A stretch of DNA of 55,810 bases, taken from the IMG/VR virus record IMGVR_UViG_3300042475_004921, positions 1 through 55,810 of that record. The stretch is one strand, 5' to 3'. Both the position numbers and the translations under genes were made by a program. The notes below the pieces were generated by a model. That model saw only the letters and a program-made list of their open reading frames with translations. It was not told the origin of the DNA and ran no database searches. The DNA is from a virus. Shown here piece after piece: positions 25,341 through 33,335 of the stretch (position 1 is the first letter of the stretch; the number at the start of each line of letters is the position of its first letter).

Positions 25341-26871
25341 AGCACTTCCAACGGCGTCTCGCTGCTCTTCCCCTCGCACGGTTCCAACCTCTAGAACGAC
25401 TACAAAATCTCTTACGACGTTTTGCTGCCTCACTTCCAGGTTTAACATCTCCGGTTACAGGTGCCTTAAGATTAGAACCGGTTTCCCTATTATAACGGTC
25501 CCGCCCTTTTTGGGTTAACCCCCCGCCTCTTGATACTGGAAGTTTTTCACCCCTACCTACAGATAGACTCGGCCCCTCTTCCCTTAAACTATTACGTTTT
25601 TTATCAAATAACTTATCATCATTTCTCAGCTTGGTTACAGTTTTATTATCTTCACTATTTTCCCATGGGCAAGGCTTATATTTTGGCTCTTCTGGTTCTT
25701 TAGGTTGAGTTTCCTTTGACTTTCTAGAATTTTCAATGCGCTCTTTTCTTTTCGCGGTTTCTCGTTCTATTCGCCTCTTGTTTAAATTATCTCTAATTCC
25801 ATCTAAGATTCCTTCATCTATAATATCCGCCTCTTCGCCAATCGTTTTATTATTGAGTAGATAATTTTTTGATTGCTTACTTGGAACTTGAATTAGGGGT
25901 TGGCCAACATTTTGACTACCCAATTTGTAGTTTAATACCTTTGCGTCAGGATAAACCTTAAGAATGGCATCTGTAACCTCTCTACGATTTGGAACTCTAA
26001 CTTGAGGAAAGAATAATTGAGAAGACATTATCTTTCCTCTCCATGAGAAAAGAATCTGCATTACTTGACCATTTTGAACGGGCAGTGTGACCTCTTTAAC
26101 ACAATTTGGAACAGTTTTACCACGCTTTTTCTTGGTTCCGATCATTTCATATCCATCCCAGCAGGGATCCTTTTTCATTTTTTTGACTTCGGAAATAAAA
26201 TCAAACTGAATATCATTTAGAAGATCTGCAACTACAGTAGATTCTGATTGAGTATTCTCCATCTTCTTCAATCTACTATAATAATCGGGCTTTTCGGCAA
26301 GATGTTGTAGGGCTATTCCTTCGGCTTCTTCTTTATTAGTGGTATGCTCTTTTTCAACTTTGATACCCATCTTCAACTGGTTCTGTATTTTTTCGACAGA
26401 AACTCCATGCTTTTCGGCAATTTTTTGAACACTTCTTACGGGTTTTGAGTCAGTTTCTTTCTCTTCGGGGTTGCTTGCGTCCTCTTCATATATTGAATTT
26501 AATATTTTATCAACGACTGACTCTTTAGTAAATTTAGGTAGAAGTGGTGTATTTTTTGTCACTTTACTAATATTGGGAACAGAAGATAGCTTACTTGTTG
26601 GAATATTTCTGACCGCCTTTGTACCTGGCTTGGGTTTGGAGTTTTTATGTTCTTCTGGATTAATTTTAAAGGAGGATTCCTCTATGGGTTCACCAGTATT
26701 CATATATTGAGCGGCATCGGTTGTATAATCTGCTGCTCTGGTAATTTTGGATTGAATCCATGCGGGAATTTGTTGATCTTTGGATTTAATTTTGGATTTT
26801 AATAGTCTAATATTCTTCTCAATAGTTTCTAATTCAACATTGGACATATAACCTTCAGTATCTTTCTTCAT
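25339..26871 (-). CDS. Multi-domain basic protein between gp16 and gp17 (DUF5661-like and DUF6321-like)
   Basis: 510 residues of mosaic composition. Around 35-58 is AWIQSKITRAADYTTDAAQY, a short helical module common in cyanophage proteins. Residues ~155-205 resemble DUF5661 (GIKVEKEHTTNKEEAEGIAL, AEKPDYYSRLKKME). KKDPCWDGYEMIGTKKKRGK followed by TVPNC (233-257) is another small phage module. The C-terminal ~75 residues are strongly basic (RGGGLTQKGRDRYNRETGSN … RRKRFCSRSRG … RRRWKC), resembling DUF6321, and could bind DNA or RNA. Function unknown; placement between the terminase genes is conserved in relatives as I recall. An in-frame ATG at 26847 preceded by GAAGG is an alternative start. 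Confidence 0.65.
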   Translation of the reverse strand: MKKDTEGYMSNVELETIEKNIRLLKSKIKSKDQQIPAWIQSKITRAADYTTDAAQYMNTGEPIEESSFKINPEEHKNSKPKPGTKAVRNIPTSKLSSVPNISKVTKNTPLLPKFTKESVVDKILNSIYEEDASNPEEKETDSKPVRSVQKIAEKHGVSVEKIQNQLKMGIKVEKEHTTNKEEAEGIALQHLAEKPDYYSRLKKMENTQSESTVVADLLNDIQFDFISEVKKMKKDPCWDGYEMIGTKKKRGKTVPNCVKEVTLPVQNGQVMQILFSWRGKIMSSQLFFPQVRVPNRREVTDAILKVYPDAKVLNYKLGSQNVGQPLIQVPSKQSKNYLLNNKTIGEEADIIDEGILDGIRDNLNKRRIERETAKRKERIENSRKSKETQPKEPEEPKYKPCPWENSEDNKTVTKLRNDDKLFDKKRNSLREEGPSLSVGRGEKLPVSRGGGLTQKGRDRYNRETGSNLKAPVTGDVKPGSEAAKRRKRFCSRSRGWNRARGRAARRRWKC

Positions 26872-26899
26872 TTAATTTGAATAATAGAGAGCTTTTTAA

Positions 26900-26907
26900 T
26901 ATTTATG
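26900..26907 (-). promoter_or_regulatory. T4-late-like promoter (CATAAATA)
   Basis: CATAAATA on the minus strand, 29 bases before the 510-residue gene and overlapping the end of gp16. Confidence 0.45.
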
Positions 26908-27331
26908 TTTCCTCACTAAATTGTTTCTTTATCATCTTTAATGCTTCTGCAGTTGTTCCAGTAAAAACTACATTATTTGTAGTAACACTTGATGGACCTT
27001 TGGGTCTGATGTCTTCAATATCCTTCATCTTTTGTTGAAGATTGATCAATTTGTCAGCAGCATCTGAAACACTCTTAATAAGATGGCCAACAACCTCATA
27101 GCCTCTGGCCGTATCAAGTTCTTGGGCTAGCTCTAGAGCATTTTGAATAGCCTCTTGACCCTTTTCTATAATACTATAGTAATTTTCTCTTGAATACTTA
27201 TAATCTGTTTCAATATCTGTGACTGTTGGCTTGACAACAGGCTCGGATTTAACGATCTCCACATCTACATCAACCGGATTTGCAATGTTAAAAGTATCAT
27301 TTAATTTGGTAAATTTTTGAGTCCTAGTCAT
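26903..27331 (-). CDS. gp16: Terminase small subunit gp16
   Basis: 142 residues (T4: 164). Central helical region YKYSRENYYSIIEKGQEAIQ, NALELAQELDTARGYEVVGH with LINLQQKMKDIE and a C-terminal NNVVFTGTTAEALKMIKKQF are typical of gp16. It forms the ring that recognises DNA and stimulates gp17 during packaging. It follows gp15 closely, the T4 order 13-14-15-16-17, except that another gene separates it from gp17. Confidence 0.9.
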   Translation of the reverse strand: MTRTQKFTKLNDTFNIANPVDVDVEIVKSEPVVKPTVTDIETDYKYSRENYYSIIEKGQEAIQNALELAQELDTARGYEVVGHLIKSVSDAADKLINLQQKMKDIEDIRPKGPSSVTTNNVVFTGTTAEALKMIKKQFSEET

Positions 27332-27342
27332 CGTTTTTCTCC

Positions 27343-28347
27343 TTAAAACTTATTAAATGTAAATCCAAAACTATCATCATATGGTATTAAGGAATTGTCT
27401 TCTAAAGTAATTCGTTTGACCTCAGAACCATTTGGATGAACTTTTATTGTAGTTCCATCTTGTCCCCTCTTCACTTTTATTTTATTATTATCCTTACTTT
27501 CAACTAGCATTTCCTCGTCATCAATATCAATATAAGAATTTACTACTATATTGCTAGAATTTAAAACTTCAATAACCACATCGGTTAATGAAACTTCTTT
27601 CGTTAAAGTGGTTTCAACAATACCTGTATAATTTTGAATTGCCCTTGGGGTACTCTCTAAAACTGCATCTCTTATTGGAGATTTAGCTAATTCTCCGGCA
27701 ACAAGCCCAATAGAAACTTTTTTGATTATCTGAGAATCTAAAGAATTAGATGAAACTGGTCCAAAAATATAAGTTTTTACTGTAAATTTTAAAGTATAAA
27801 TGAGGGCACGTCTTTCTCTGAAATCACCTTCATAGGTATCTGAGGTCGAGATATTATCTAAAACAATATCTAAATCTCTTTTCTCTGCTATTGAATCTAA
27901 TAATGTAACACTAACCTTTAAATTTGGTTGAAAGTATGGTAAAATTTGCTCAACAATTTGGAACATATCATCACTGTGTTGTGTCATTATGCTCAGCTCA
28001 TAATTAATATTATAAGGTGCCGGCATAAATGTCATTCTCATTGCATTATTATTAATATCTTTAGAGCAAAAAGAAGTAGTTGTAGTTACCTTTCGGGAAG
28101 AATCATAACTTATGCCAATCAATTCATATGACATCCTAGGCAATGTAATTTGAATGGGCTTATTGAGATCCGGTACTTCTTTTAATCTGGCTAAAAACTT
28201 TTGAGTTGGTCCATATGCAATTGGGACCTTTCCTTTGAAAAAGATTTTGCCTTCTTCATTTCTCTGCTGTATCTGAATATTATTGAAGAGTGTACCAAAA
28301 ATTATACTAGCTTTACGGATGGTTTCGTTGTAAAAATAATCAAACAT
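27343..28347 (-). CDS. gp15: Tail completion and sheath stabilizer protein gp15, with an inserted beta module
   Basis: 334 residues (T4: 272). The N-terminal ~190 residues match gp15: YNETIRKASIIFGTLFNNIQ, VPIAYGPTQKFLARL, ITLPRMSYELIGI, FMPAPYNINYELSI and DDMFQIVEQILPYFQPNL. It caps the tail end and joins it to the neck. Residues ~244-314 form an added module (IDIDDEEMLVES … VKRGQDGTTIKVHPNGSEVK) that also occurs in the giant baseplate protein, then the chain returns to a normal end (LIPYDDSFGFTFNKF). It overlaps gp14 by one base. Confidence 0.93.
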   Translation of the reverse strand: MFDYFYNETIRKASIIFGTLFNNIQIQQRNEEGKIFFKGKVPIAYGPTQKFLARLKEVPDLNKPIQITLPRMSYELIGISYDSSRKVTTTTSFCSKDINNNAMRMTFMPAPYNINYELSIMTQHSDDMFQIVEQILPYFQPNLKVSVTLLDSIAEKRDLDIVLDNISTSDTYEGDFRERRALIYTLKFTVKTYIFGPVSSNSLDSQIIKKVSIGLVAGELAKSPIRDAVLESTPRAIQNYTGIVETTLTKEVSLTDVVIEVLNSSNIVVNSYIDIDDEEMLVESKDNNKIKVKRGQDGTTIKVHPNGSEVKRITLEDNSLIPYDDSFGFTFNKF

Positions 28348-29726
28348 TAGAATTCGCCGAATGGGTTTTTAATTGTAAAATCAATTATAGTTTTAGATTC
28401 TTCTTCAATATCTATGTTATCTGCATATTTATCTGATATATTGTCTCCATAGCTTGGAATCTCAATTTTATAAGTAGCACCACTTTCTTGGCCAGTTATA
28501 GTCTCACCTTGACCAAAAGTTCCGGTTGGATTAGAAAGTTGTAGAATACCTGAAGGCTTATCCCAACTTTTGACTCTTGCGGTTATACTGGATGCACTAC
28601 CGGTAACAACCTCATTATAAATGTAAGTTCCATAGCCAACGAATACTGGATCGGATATGACAACTATGGGTGCTGTTGTGTATCCTAACCCAGCATTGGT
28701 TAGTTGAATTGAGGTTATTTCGCCATTTTGAACGATTGCTCGTGCTTCTGCGGGCTGTGATGAAATTCCAACAAATGATACTGTAACTATTCCAACATAT
28801 CCACTTCCGCCATTAGAAACACTGATAGAATTTAGAACGCCATTGCCTAATGTTGCTAATGCCTCAACACCCGAGCCGCCGCCACCATTGAATAACACTG
28901 AAGGTGGTGTGGTATAGCCAAATCCTGAATTTATTATATTGACAGCCTGAACTCTTAACTTATCTGGATCCGGGCCACATATGTCAACAATACCACCAAT
29001 CATTTCAGCAACACCTGTTGCGGTTTGACCGCTAGCCGGAGCAGTTCCGAATGTTACAGTTGGCGAGGTGCTAAATCCGTAGCCTCGGTTTAGCATCGTT
29101 ACAAATCTAACTCCACCATTTACAACATTTGCGGTTGCTATTGCGCTTGAACCGGAACCAACCATTACATAAGATTGAATGAAACCTTCATTCTCAACAT
29201 TATCGTCAATAATATCAATATTTGTATTAATGACCTCATTCTGATAACGAAATAGTTCACAATTAAGACTATAAGTATATGTTTTTCCTAACTGATAAAA
29301 GGGCTTTTCGTGCTCAACAAATTTTATCTCAAAGATTCTGTCACCCAATGGAAAATATATTAAATCACCTTCTTTGGGTCGGGTTGACAGTTCAACATTT
29401 GGAAGTCTTTTTATTAGCGGGGCAATATATGTTTCAAATCTTTCTCTGGAAATAGTTATAGTTAGGTCATTCATCGGTTGAATGCCAAATTTGGTCATCA
29501 AAGTTCCAGCCCCTTCATAACCATCATAAGTTTCAACATATGCTTCTATAGGATAGGCATTATTAAATTCCGACTCAATAACCTCGCGAATCACACGCTT
29601 TTTTGTGAGATAAAACCTCGGTAGATAGAAAACATCTACGCCGTAGATTTTAATAGATTCGTTGATTAGATCCTGAAGGAACCCCTGTTCTACTTTTGAA
29701 TCGTTATGAAAGAAAGGATTGAGCAT
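28347..29726 (-). CDS. gp14: Neck protein gp14, enlarged by internal Gly-Tyr repeats
   Basis: 459 residues (T4: 256). The N-terminal part is clear gp14: NPFFHNDSKVEQGFLQDLIN, GVDVFYLPRFYLTKKRVIRE, FGIQPMNDLTITISRERFE and PKEGDLIYFPLGDRIFEIKF. Residues ~200-360 are four repeats of about 25 residues with a GxGYT-x-P-x-V core (NRGYGFSTSPTVTF, NSGFGYTTPPSVLF, NGGSGYVGIVTVSF, NAGLGYTTAPIVVI). The C-terminal ISDKYADNIDIEEESKTIID, ending FTIKNPFGEF, is again gp14-like. gp14 and gp13 form the neck that closes filled heads and receives the tail. The repeats probably project from the neck surface. Confidence 0.93.
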   Translation of the reverse strand: MLNPFFHNDSKVEQGFLQDLINESIKIYGVDVFYLPRFYLTKKRVIREVIESEFNNAYPIEAYVETYDGYEGAGTLMTKFGIQPMNDLTITISRERFETYIAPLIKRLPNVELSTRPKEGDLIYFPLGDRIFEIKFVEHEKPFYQLGKTYTYSLNCELFRYQNEVINTNIDIIDDNVENEGFIQSYVMVGSGSSAIATANVVNGGVRFVTMLNRGYGFSTSPTVTFGTAPASGQTATGVAEMIGGIVDICGPDPDKLRVQAVNIINSGFGYTTPPSVLFNGGGGSGVEALATLGNGVLNSISVSNGGSGYVGIVTVSFVGISSQPAEARAIVQNGEITSIQLTNAGLGYTTAPIVVISDPVFVGYGTYIYNEVVTGSASSITARVKSWDKPSGILQLSNPTGTFGQGETITGQESGATYKIEIPSYGDNISDKYADNIDIEEESKTIIDFTIKNPFGEF

Positions 29727-29728
29727 AA

Positions 29729-30535
29729 TTAACCAATAAGGTCAAATGGTGGCATTTCATAGTCATATGTCATTCTTTCCATTATATTGTCAATTTCTCT
29801 TTGCGCATCGTCATAAATCTGGCGGCCATTAAATTCCACTCCACCGGGAAGTTTCATTCCTTGATATTTAATCAGGTTTTGACCCCATTGGCGTTTGATG
29901 ATGGCGGTTGCATATCGTTTGACGAATGAGTCATTCCATACCTTATCAGATTCAGAAGGATCCATCGCTCTATAGCAATCAATAACAATATAATTACCAA
30001 CATCAACATCGGACCAATTCATATCAATATACAATTTATCTCCTCTTTTATTAAATCTAACGACTTTTTCCGGATTCAAAATCCAATTAATATCTTCAAG
30101 ATACCTTTGGACCATTGTATAAGAAAGAAGTTCCATTGAACCCCAATAATATAGATCATTTAAAAATAGTTGATACTTAATATTGAAAAGGCCACTAGAA
30201 AGGGTGCTACCCATAGAAAAATTAAATATCTTATTGACTCCAATTATATGTGGAGGAATCTTGATATAATTTGCAGTCTCTGAAAAATTGTAACCGTCAA
30301 TTGAAGTTGTTGCAATTCCAACTGGACCCTTAGATCTATCAACATCTTCTTGTCTTATTTGATATTTGAGATATGTTTGCATAACGCCATCAAAATGCCG
30401 CTCTTGAAACAATTGTAGAGCATCATCAATCAAATCATCTAGTTGCTCATCGGCAATAGCGATGTTTATCACTGGAGCACCCAATTGGCGCAAACAATAA
30501 TCAATTAATTGTTGACGGCTAGCAGGTTTGGCCAT
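29729..30535 (-). CDS. gp13: Neck protein gp13
   Basis: 268 residues (T4: 309). Typical: RQQLIDYCLRQLGAPVINIA, DEQLDDLIDDALQLFQERHF, YIKIPPHIIGVNKIFNF, INWILNPEKVVRFNKRGDKL, DVGNYIVIDCYRAMDP and WGQNLIKYQGMKLPGGVEFN. It forms the neck with gp14 at the portal. It lies 2 bases before gp14 in the standard order. No octamer is found at the usual distance; transcription likely reads in from upstream. Confidence 0.95.
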   Translation of the reverse strand: MAKPASRQQLIDYCLRQLGAPVINIAIADEQLDDLIDDALQLFQERHFDGVMQTYLKYQIRQEDVDRSKGPVGIATTSIDGYNFSETANYIKIPPHIIGVNKIFNFSMGSTLSSGLFNIKYQLFLNDLYYWGSMELLSYTMVQRYLEDINWILNPEKVVRFNKRGDKLYIDMNWSDVDVGNYIVIDCYRAMDPSESDKVWNDSFVKRYATAIIKRQWGQNLIKYQGMKLPGGVEFNGRQIYDDAQREIDNIMERMTYDYEMPPFDLIG

Positions 30536-30570
30536 TATTTTAGAATAAGCACTACTACTATGTATAAAGG

Positions 30571-30798
30571 TTATTGAAATTTACTTAAGACCGTTTTTAA
30601 AAGCTCTTTTATTTCGGCCATATCATCTTTTAATGTATCAACTTCTTCTTCAATTTTTTCAACTTTAGATTGTTGGGTTTTTTTAATTTGTGTTGTTAAT
30701 AAGTATTTTTCATATTCGTTTTTATTGTTATTTAATATTGCATTAGTTTCCACGTCACGAATTAGATCCGGGTGACCATCTATTTTAGTATGTTTCAT
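30571..30798 (-). CDS. Small coiled-coil protein (75 aa) between tail and neck genes
   Basis: 75 residues: HPDLIRDVETNAILNNNKNE, then YEKYLLTTQIKKTQQSKVEK and a C-terminal coiled coil (IEEEVDTLKDDMAEIKELLK). The 'DLIRD-x-x-TNAI-x-N' start followed by a coiled coil is a recurrent small cyanophage late protein at this position. It overlaps the 835-residue gene by 1 base. Possibly an assembly factor or minor virion protein; the function is not known. Confidence 0.65.
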   Translation of the reverse strand: MKHTKIDGHPDLIRDVETNAILNNNKNEYEKYLLTTQIKKTQQSKVEKIEEEVDTLKDDMAEIKELLKTVLSKFQ

Positions 30799-33305
30799 TA
30801 ATAAGAACCGGCTAGGGCAACAACTCTTAGATCTTTAATTCTTGGGGGAAACGCCTGATTGGTTGAGGTTCCAACTAATTTAATGCTATAATACCTAAAT
30901 GATGGTAAATTATCAACCGTAAAGGTGTATTCACTATAATTAACTTTGGAACCCTCAAACCCTAGAGCATCCGTTTTGATAATTTTAGAGTCAGATAAGC
31001 CACTATTTTTAGATGGGTCAATAACTTTATTAAACGAGTTTATATTACTATAACCGGGGAATGGATAATATACTAAGTCCACATCTCTGGTGTTTGATAC
31101 TGAATATAAACATTTGATTTCATTAAATACGTTAATGTGACCTGTTAGGTATATTTTAATTGCATTTGCTGGGAGTTTAAGTTCAATTGGAAGATTTGCA
31201 TAGACAAAAGCCGAAGGATCCCCCTTTAGGGTGGAAACTCTATCGTCTAGTGTAAAATCTGTAATTAAATTGTCAACCCTATTGGTAGTAAAACTCATTG
31301 CAACTCTTTGAAGTTCAATCGTGGGCGACACGTAAGAATTTTGTGTATTTAATTCCATGTTAAGTGTTAACGATTTATTTCCAATAAGTGAATTCAAATT
31401 CTGCTTCTCATTAACTTTGGCGGCCACGATTCTTGTTGAATTTAGATAATTATTTTCATTTAAATTGATCTCAGTAAACCCTGAATCAACATATGATAAC
31501 TCTCTACCACCAATGCTCGTTCCAGTTATAGTCCTCAATTTTGATGACAGATTTGTTTGCGGAAAAACTGTGGCGTCAACTAGTGGATGAACTATCTCAA
31601 ATGCAATATTTTGAGTGGCTTGAATTTTGGATCCGCCGGATGATTTATCCTGCTCAAAGAAAAGTCTTCCTAAAGGAGATCCCGAACTCCTATCTGTTAT
31701 TCCTTGTGGTAGATTTGGATTATTTGTGGTATTTGTAAAATTTATTTTAACTTTATAGTAATCTAAACCAATAGAATTGGATTCGGTAGAATCTCCGAGA
31801 GTATGCTCTTTATTAATTCTCCGCAAAGAGACACCATTTAACTCATACTTCATTATGGTAGTGAGTGATGGATAATAACCCGCTAAAGTCTGATCAATTT
31901 GGCGGACAATTCCGGTTAAATTATTACCTGAAATGCCCGTATATGCAATTATTTCCTGGCCTATTAGAATATAACCGGGATTTGCGGCGGATACGGCTAC
32001 GTTTTCAAATATAGTAAAATCGGTTGAATCTTGAATAGCAATATTACCGGTTGTAGTATTTGAATAATCAGTGGTTAATTTTGTAACATTTATATCACTA
32101 GAAATATTTCTTATTATTACTTTATTAGTGCTAGAGTGCATTCCGTGGTTTTTATGATTTACTTTAATATGCTCACCATTTTTATTTACGACTAAGCTAT
32201 TGGGAAATGCTTTTGTTGAATTTGAAAAATAGATGTCACTGGTTATACCAGAGCCGTTTACATAAGTTAAAGTTTTAGAGGAATCATTTGAAATGAATTC
32301 ACCCTGAACATTATCAACTATAAGTTCGTTTACACCCGCAACGTTTTGAACCGAAAGTTGTAAATTTATTCCTAGGTTAGATGAACCAATTTGTTGTGCA
32401 GTTAAAACATCTCCAATCAAATAACCGTTTCCGCCAGTGTTAATTGTTGCACCAATTGAACTAATAGAACCATTTGAAACTGTAATATTTGCAGTTGCAT
32501 TTCTACCATTTCCGGTTAAAGATGTTAGAGCTACATTATTAAATGTGAATGAGCCCATTGAGGGTGTATATCCTATACCGGAATTTATAACATTAAGGGT
32601 AGAGGTAGCAGAACCCGCAAAGCCAACGTAAATGCCATTACCAGTGGAATTGACTTGGGTTAATCTGTTTCCCGGTGTGATGTTTGTTGGCTGTATTGTT
32701 GCCCCTAAACCTATTCTAACTTCTCGGGAATTTATCTCTAATGGGTTATTGACAAGATTTGCAATTTGGTGATTTGCAAATGAAAGTTCTGAATTGTAAA
32801 AATTGATGTCCCCGGATGTTGATTTGAAATTTGCCCTATAGAGTGTAAATTTCAAATCATCACTTTGTATTGGTGTCCAGGTTGTTCCATTTTGCGATTT
32901 AAAAAGAGAGCCCGAAAGAGGTTGCTTTGTTACAAAAACTGCACTATTAGAATCGGAAGCCAAATCTTTCTCGGTTAATCTAGAAATATGAACAAGATAT
33001 TGATCAGAGTTTGACAATAGGCCGATGCAATGAAACTCATTACCTTTAAGAAAAACCGGGGAGTCAAATGTTACTCTAGTTGCTAGAGTTCCATCATTGG
33101 AAGTTGAAATTTTATCGGGCGTTAGAACCACTTCGCCATGGCGATACACAGAATCTGTCGGTATTCCGTACTGTAAAGAGCGCAATTGTACTGTTACAGG
33201 TAAATCTGCATCTTTACTATAGAAAAATAAATCCAAAGAAGTTACAAAGTATCCACTATTTGGATTAACAAAAAAAGATTGTGCAATCGGATCTACTAAC
33301 TTCAT
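30798..33305 (-). CDS. Cyanophage-type virion structural protein (835 aa)
   Basis: The N-terminal 180 residues are diagnostic of a family of large structural proteins in marine T4-like phages: DPIAQSFFVNPNSGYFVTSL, DLFFYSKDADLPVTVQLRSL, YGIPTDSVYRHGEVVLTPDK, GNEFHCIGLLSNSDQYLVHI and QPLSGSLFKSQNGTTWTPIQ. The middle contains GxGY-type repeats (NSGIGYTPSMGSF, NTGGNGYLIGDVL) like those of gp14, and a partial DEE/RG-like module (LIGQEIIAYTGISGNNLTGI). C-terminal residues are beta-rich. Presumably a peripheral baseplate or tail component, as it lies between the DUF4815-type gene and the neck genes. A late-type promoter is 23 bases upstream. Confidence 0.75.
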   Translation of the reverse strand: MKLVDPIAQSFFVNPNSGYFVTSLDLFFYSKDADLPVTVQLRSLQYGIPTDSVYRHGEVVLTPDKISTSNDGTLATRVTFDSPVFLKGNEFHCIGLLSNSDQYLVHISRLTEKDLASDSNSAVFVTKQPLSGSLFKSQNGTTWTPIQSDDLKFTLYRANFKSTSGDINFYNSELSFANHQIANLVNNPLEINSREVRIGLGATIQPTNITPGNRLTQVNSTGNGIYVGFAGSATSTLNVINSGIGYTPSMGSFTFNNVALTSLTGNGRNATANITVSNGSISSIGATINTGGNGYLIGDVLTAQQIGSSNLGINLQLSVQNVAGVNELIVDNVQGEFISNDSSKTLTYVNGSGITSDIYFSNSTKAFPNSLVVNKNGEHIKVNHKNHGMHSSTNKVIIRNISSDINVTKLTTDYSNTTTGNIAIQDSTDFTIFENVAVSAANPGYILIGQEIIAYTGISGNNLTGIVRQIDQTLAGYYPSLTTIMKYELNGVSLRRINKEHTLGDSTESNSIGLDYYKVKINFTNTTNNPNLPQGITDRSSGSPLGRLFFEQDKSSGGSKIQATQNIAFEIVHPLVDATVFPQTNLSSKLRTITGTSIGGRELSYVDSGFTEINLNENNYLNSTRIVAAKVNEKQNLNSLIGNKSLTLNMELNTQNSYVSPTIELQRVAMSFTTNRVDNLITDFTLDDRVSTLKGDPSAFVYANLPIELKLPANAIKIYLTGHINVFNEIKCLYSVSNTRDVDLVYYPFPGYSNINSFNKVIDPSKNSGLSDSKIIKTDALGFEGSKVNYSEYTFTVDNLPSFRYYSIKLVGTSTNQAFPPRIKDLRVVALAGSY

Positions 33306-33327
33306 TTATTTTTCTAATTTGATATAC

Positions 33328-33335
33328 TATTTATT
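33328..33335 (-). promoter_or_regulatory. T4-late-like promoter (AATAAATA)
   Basis: AATAAATA on the minus strand, 23 bases before the 835-residue gene. Confidence 0.5.
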
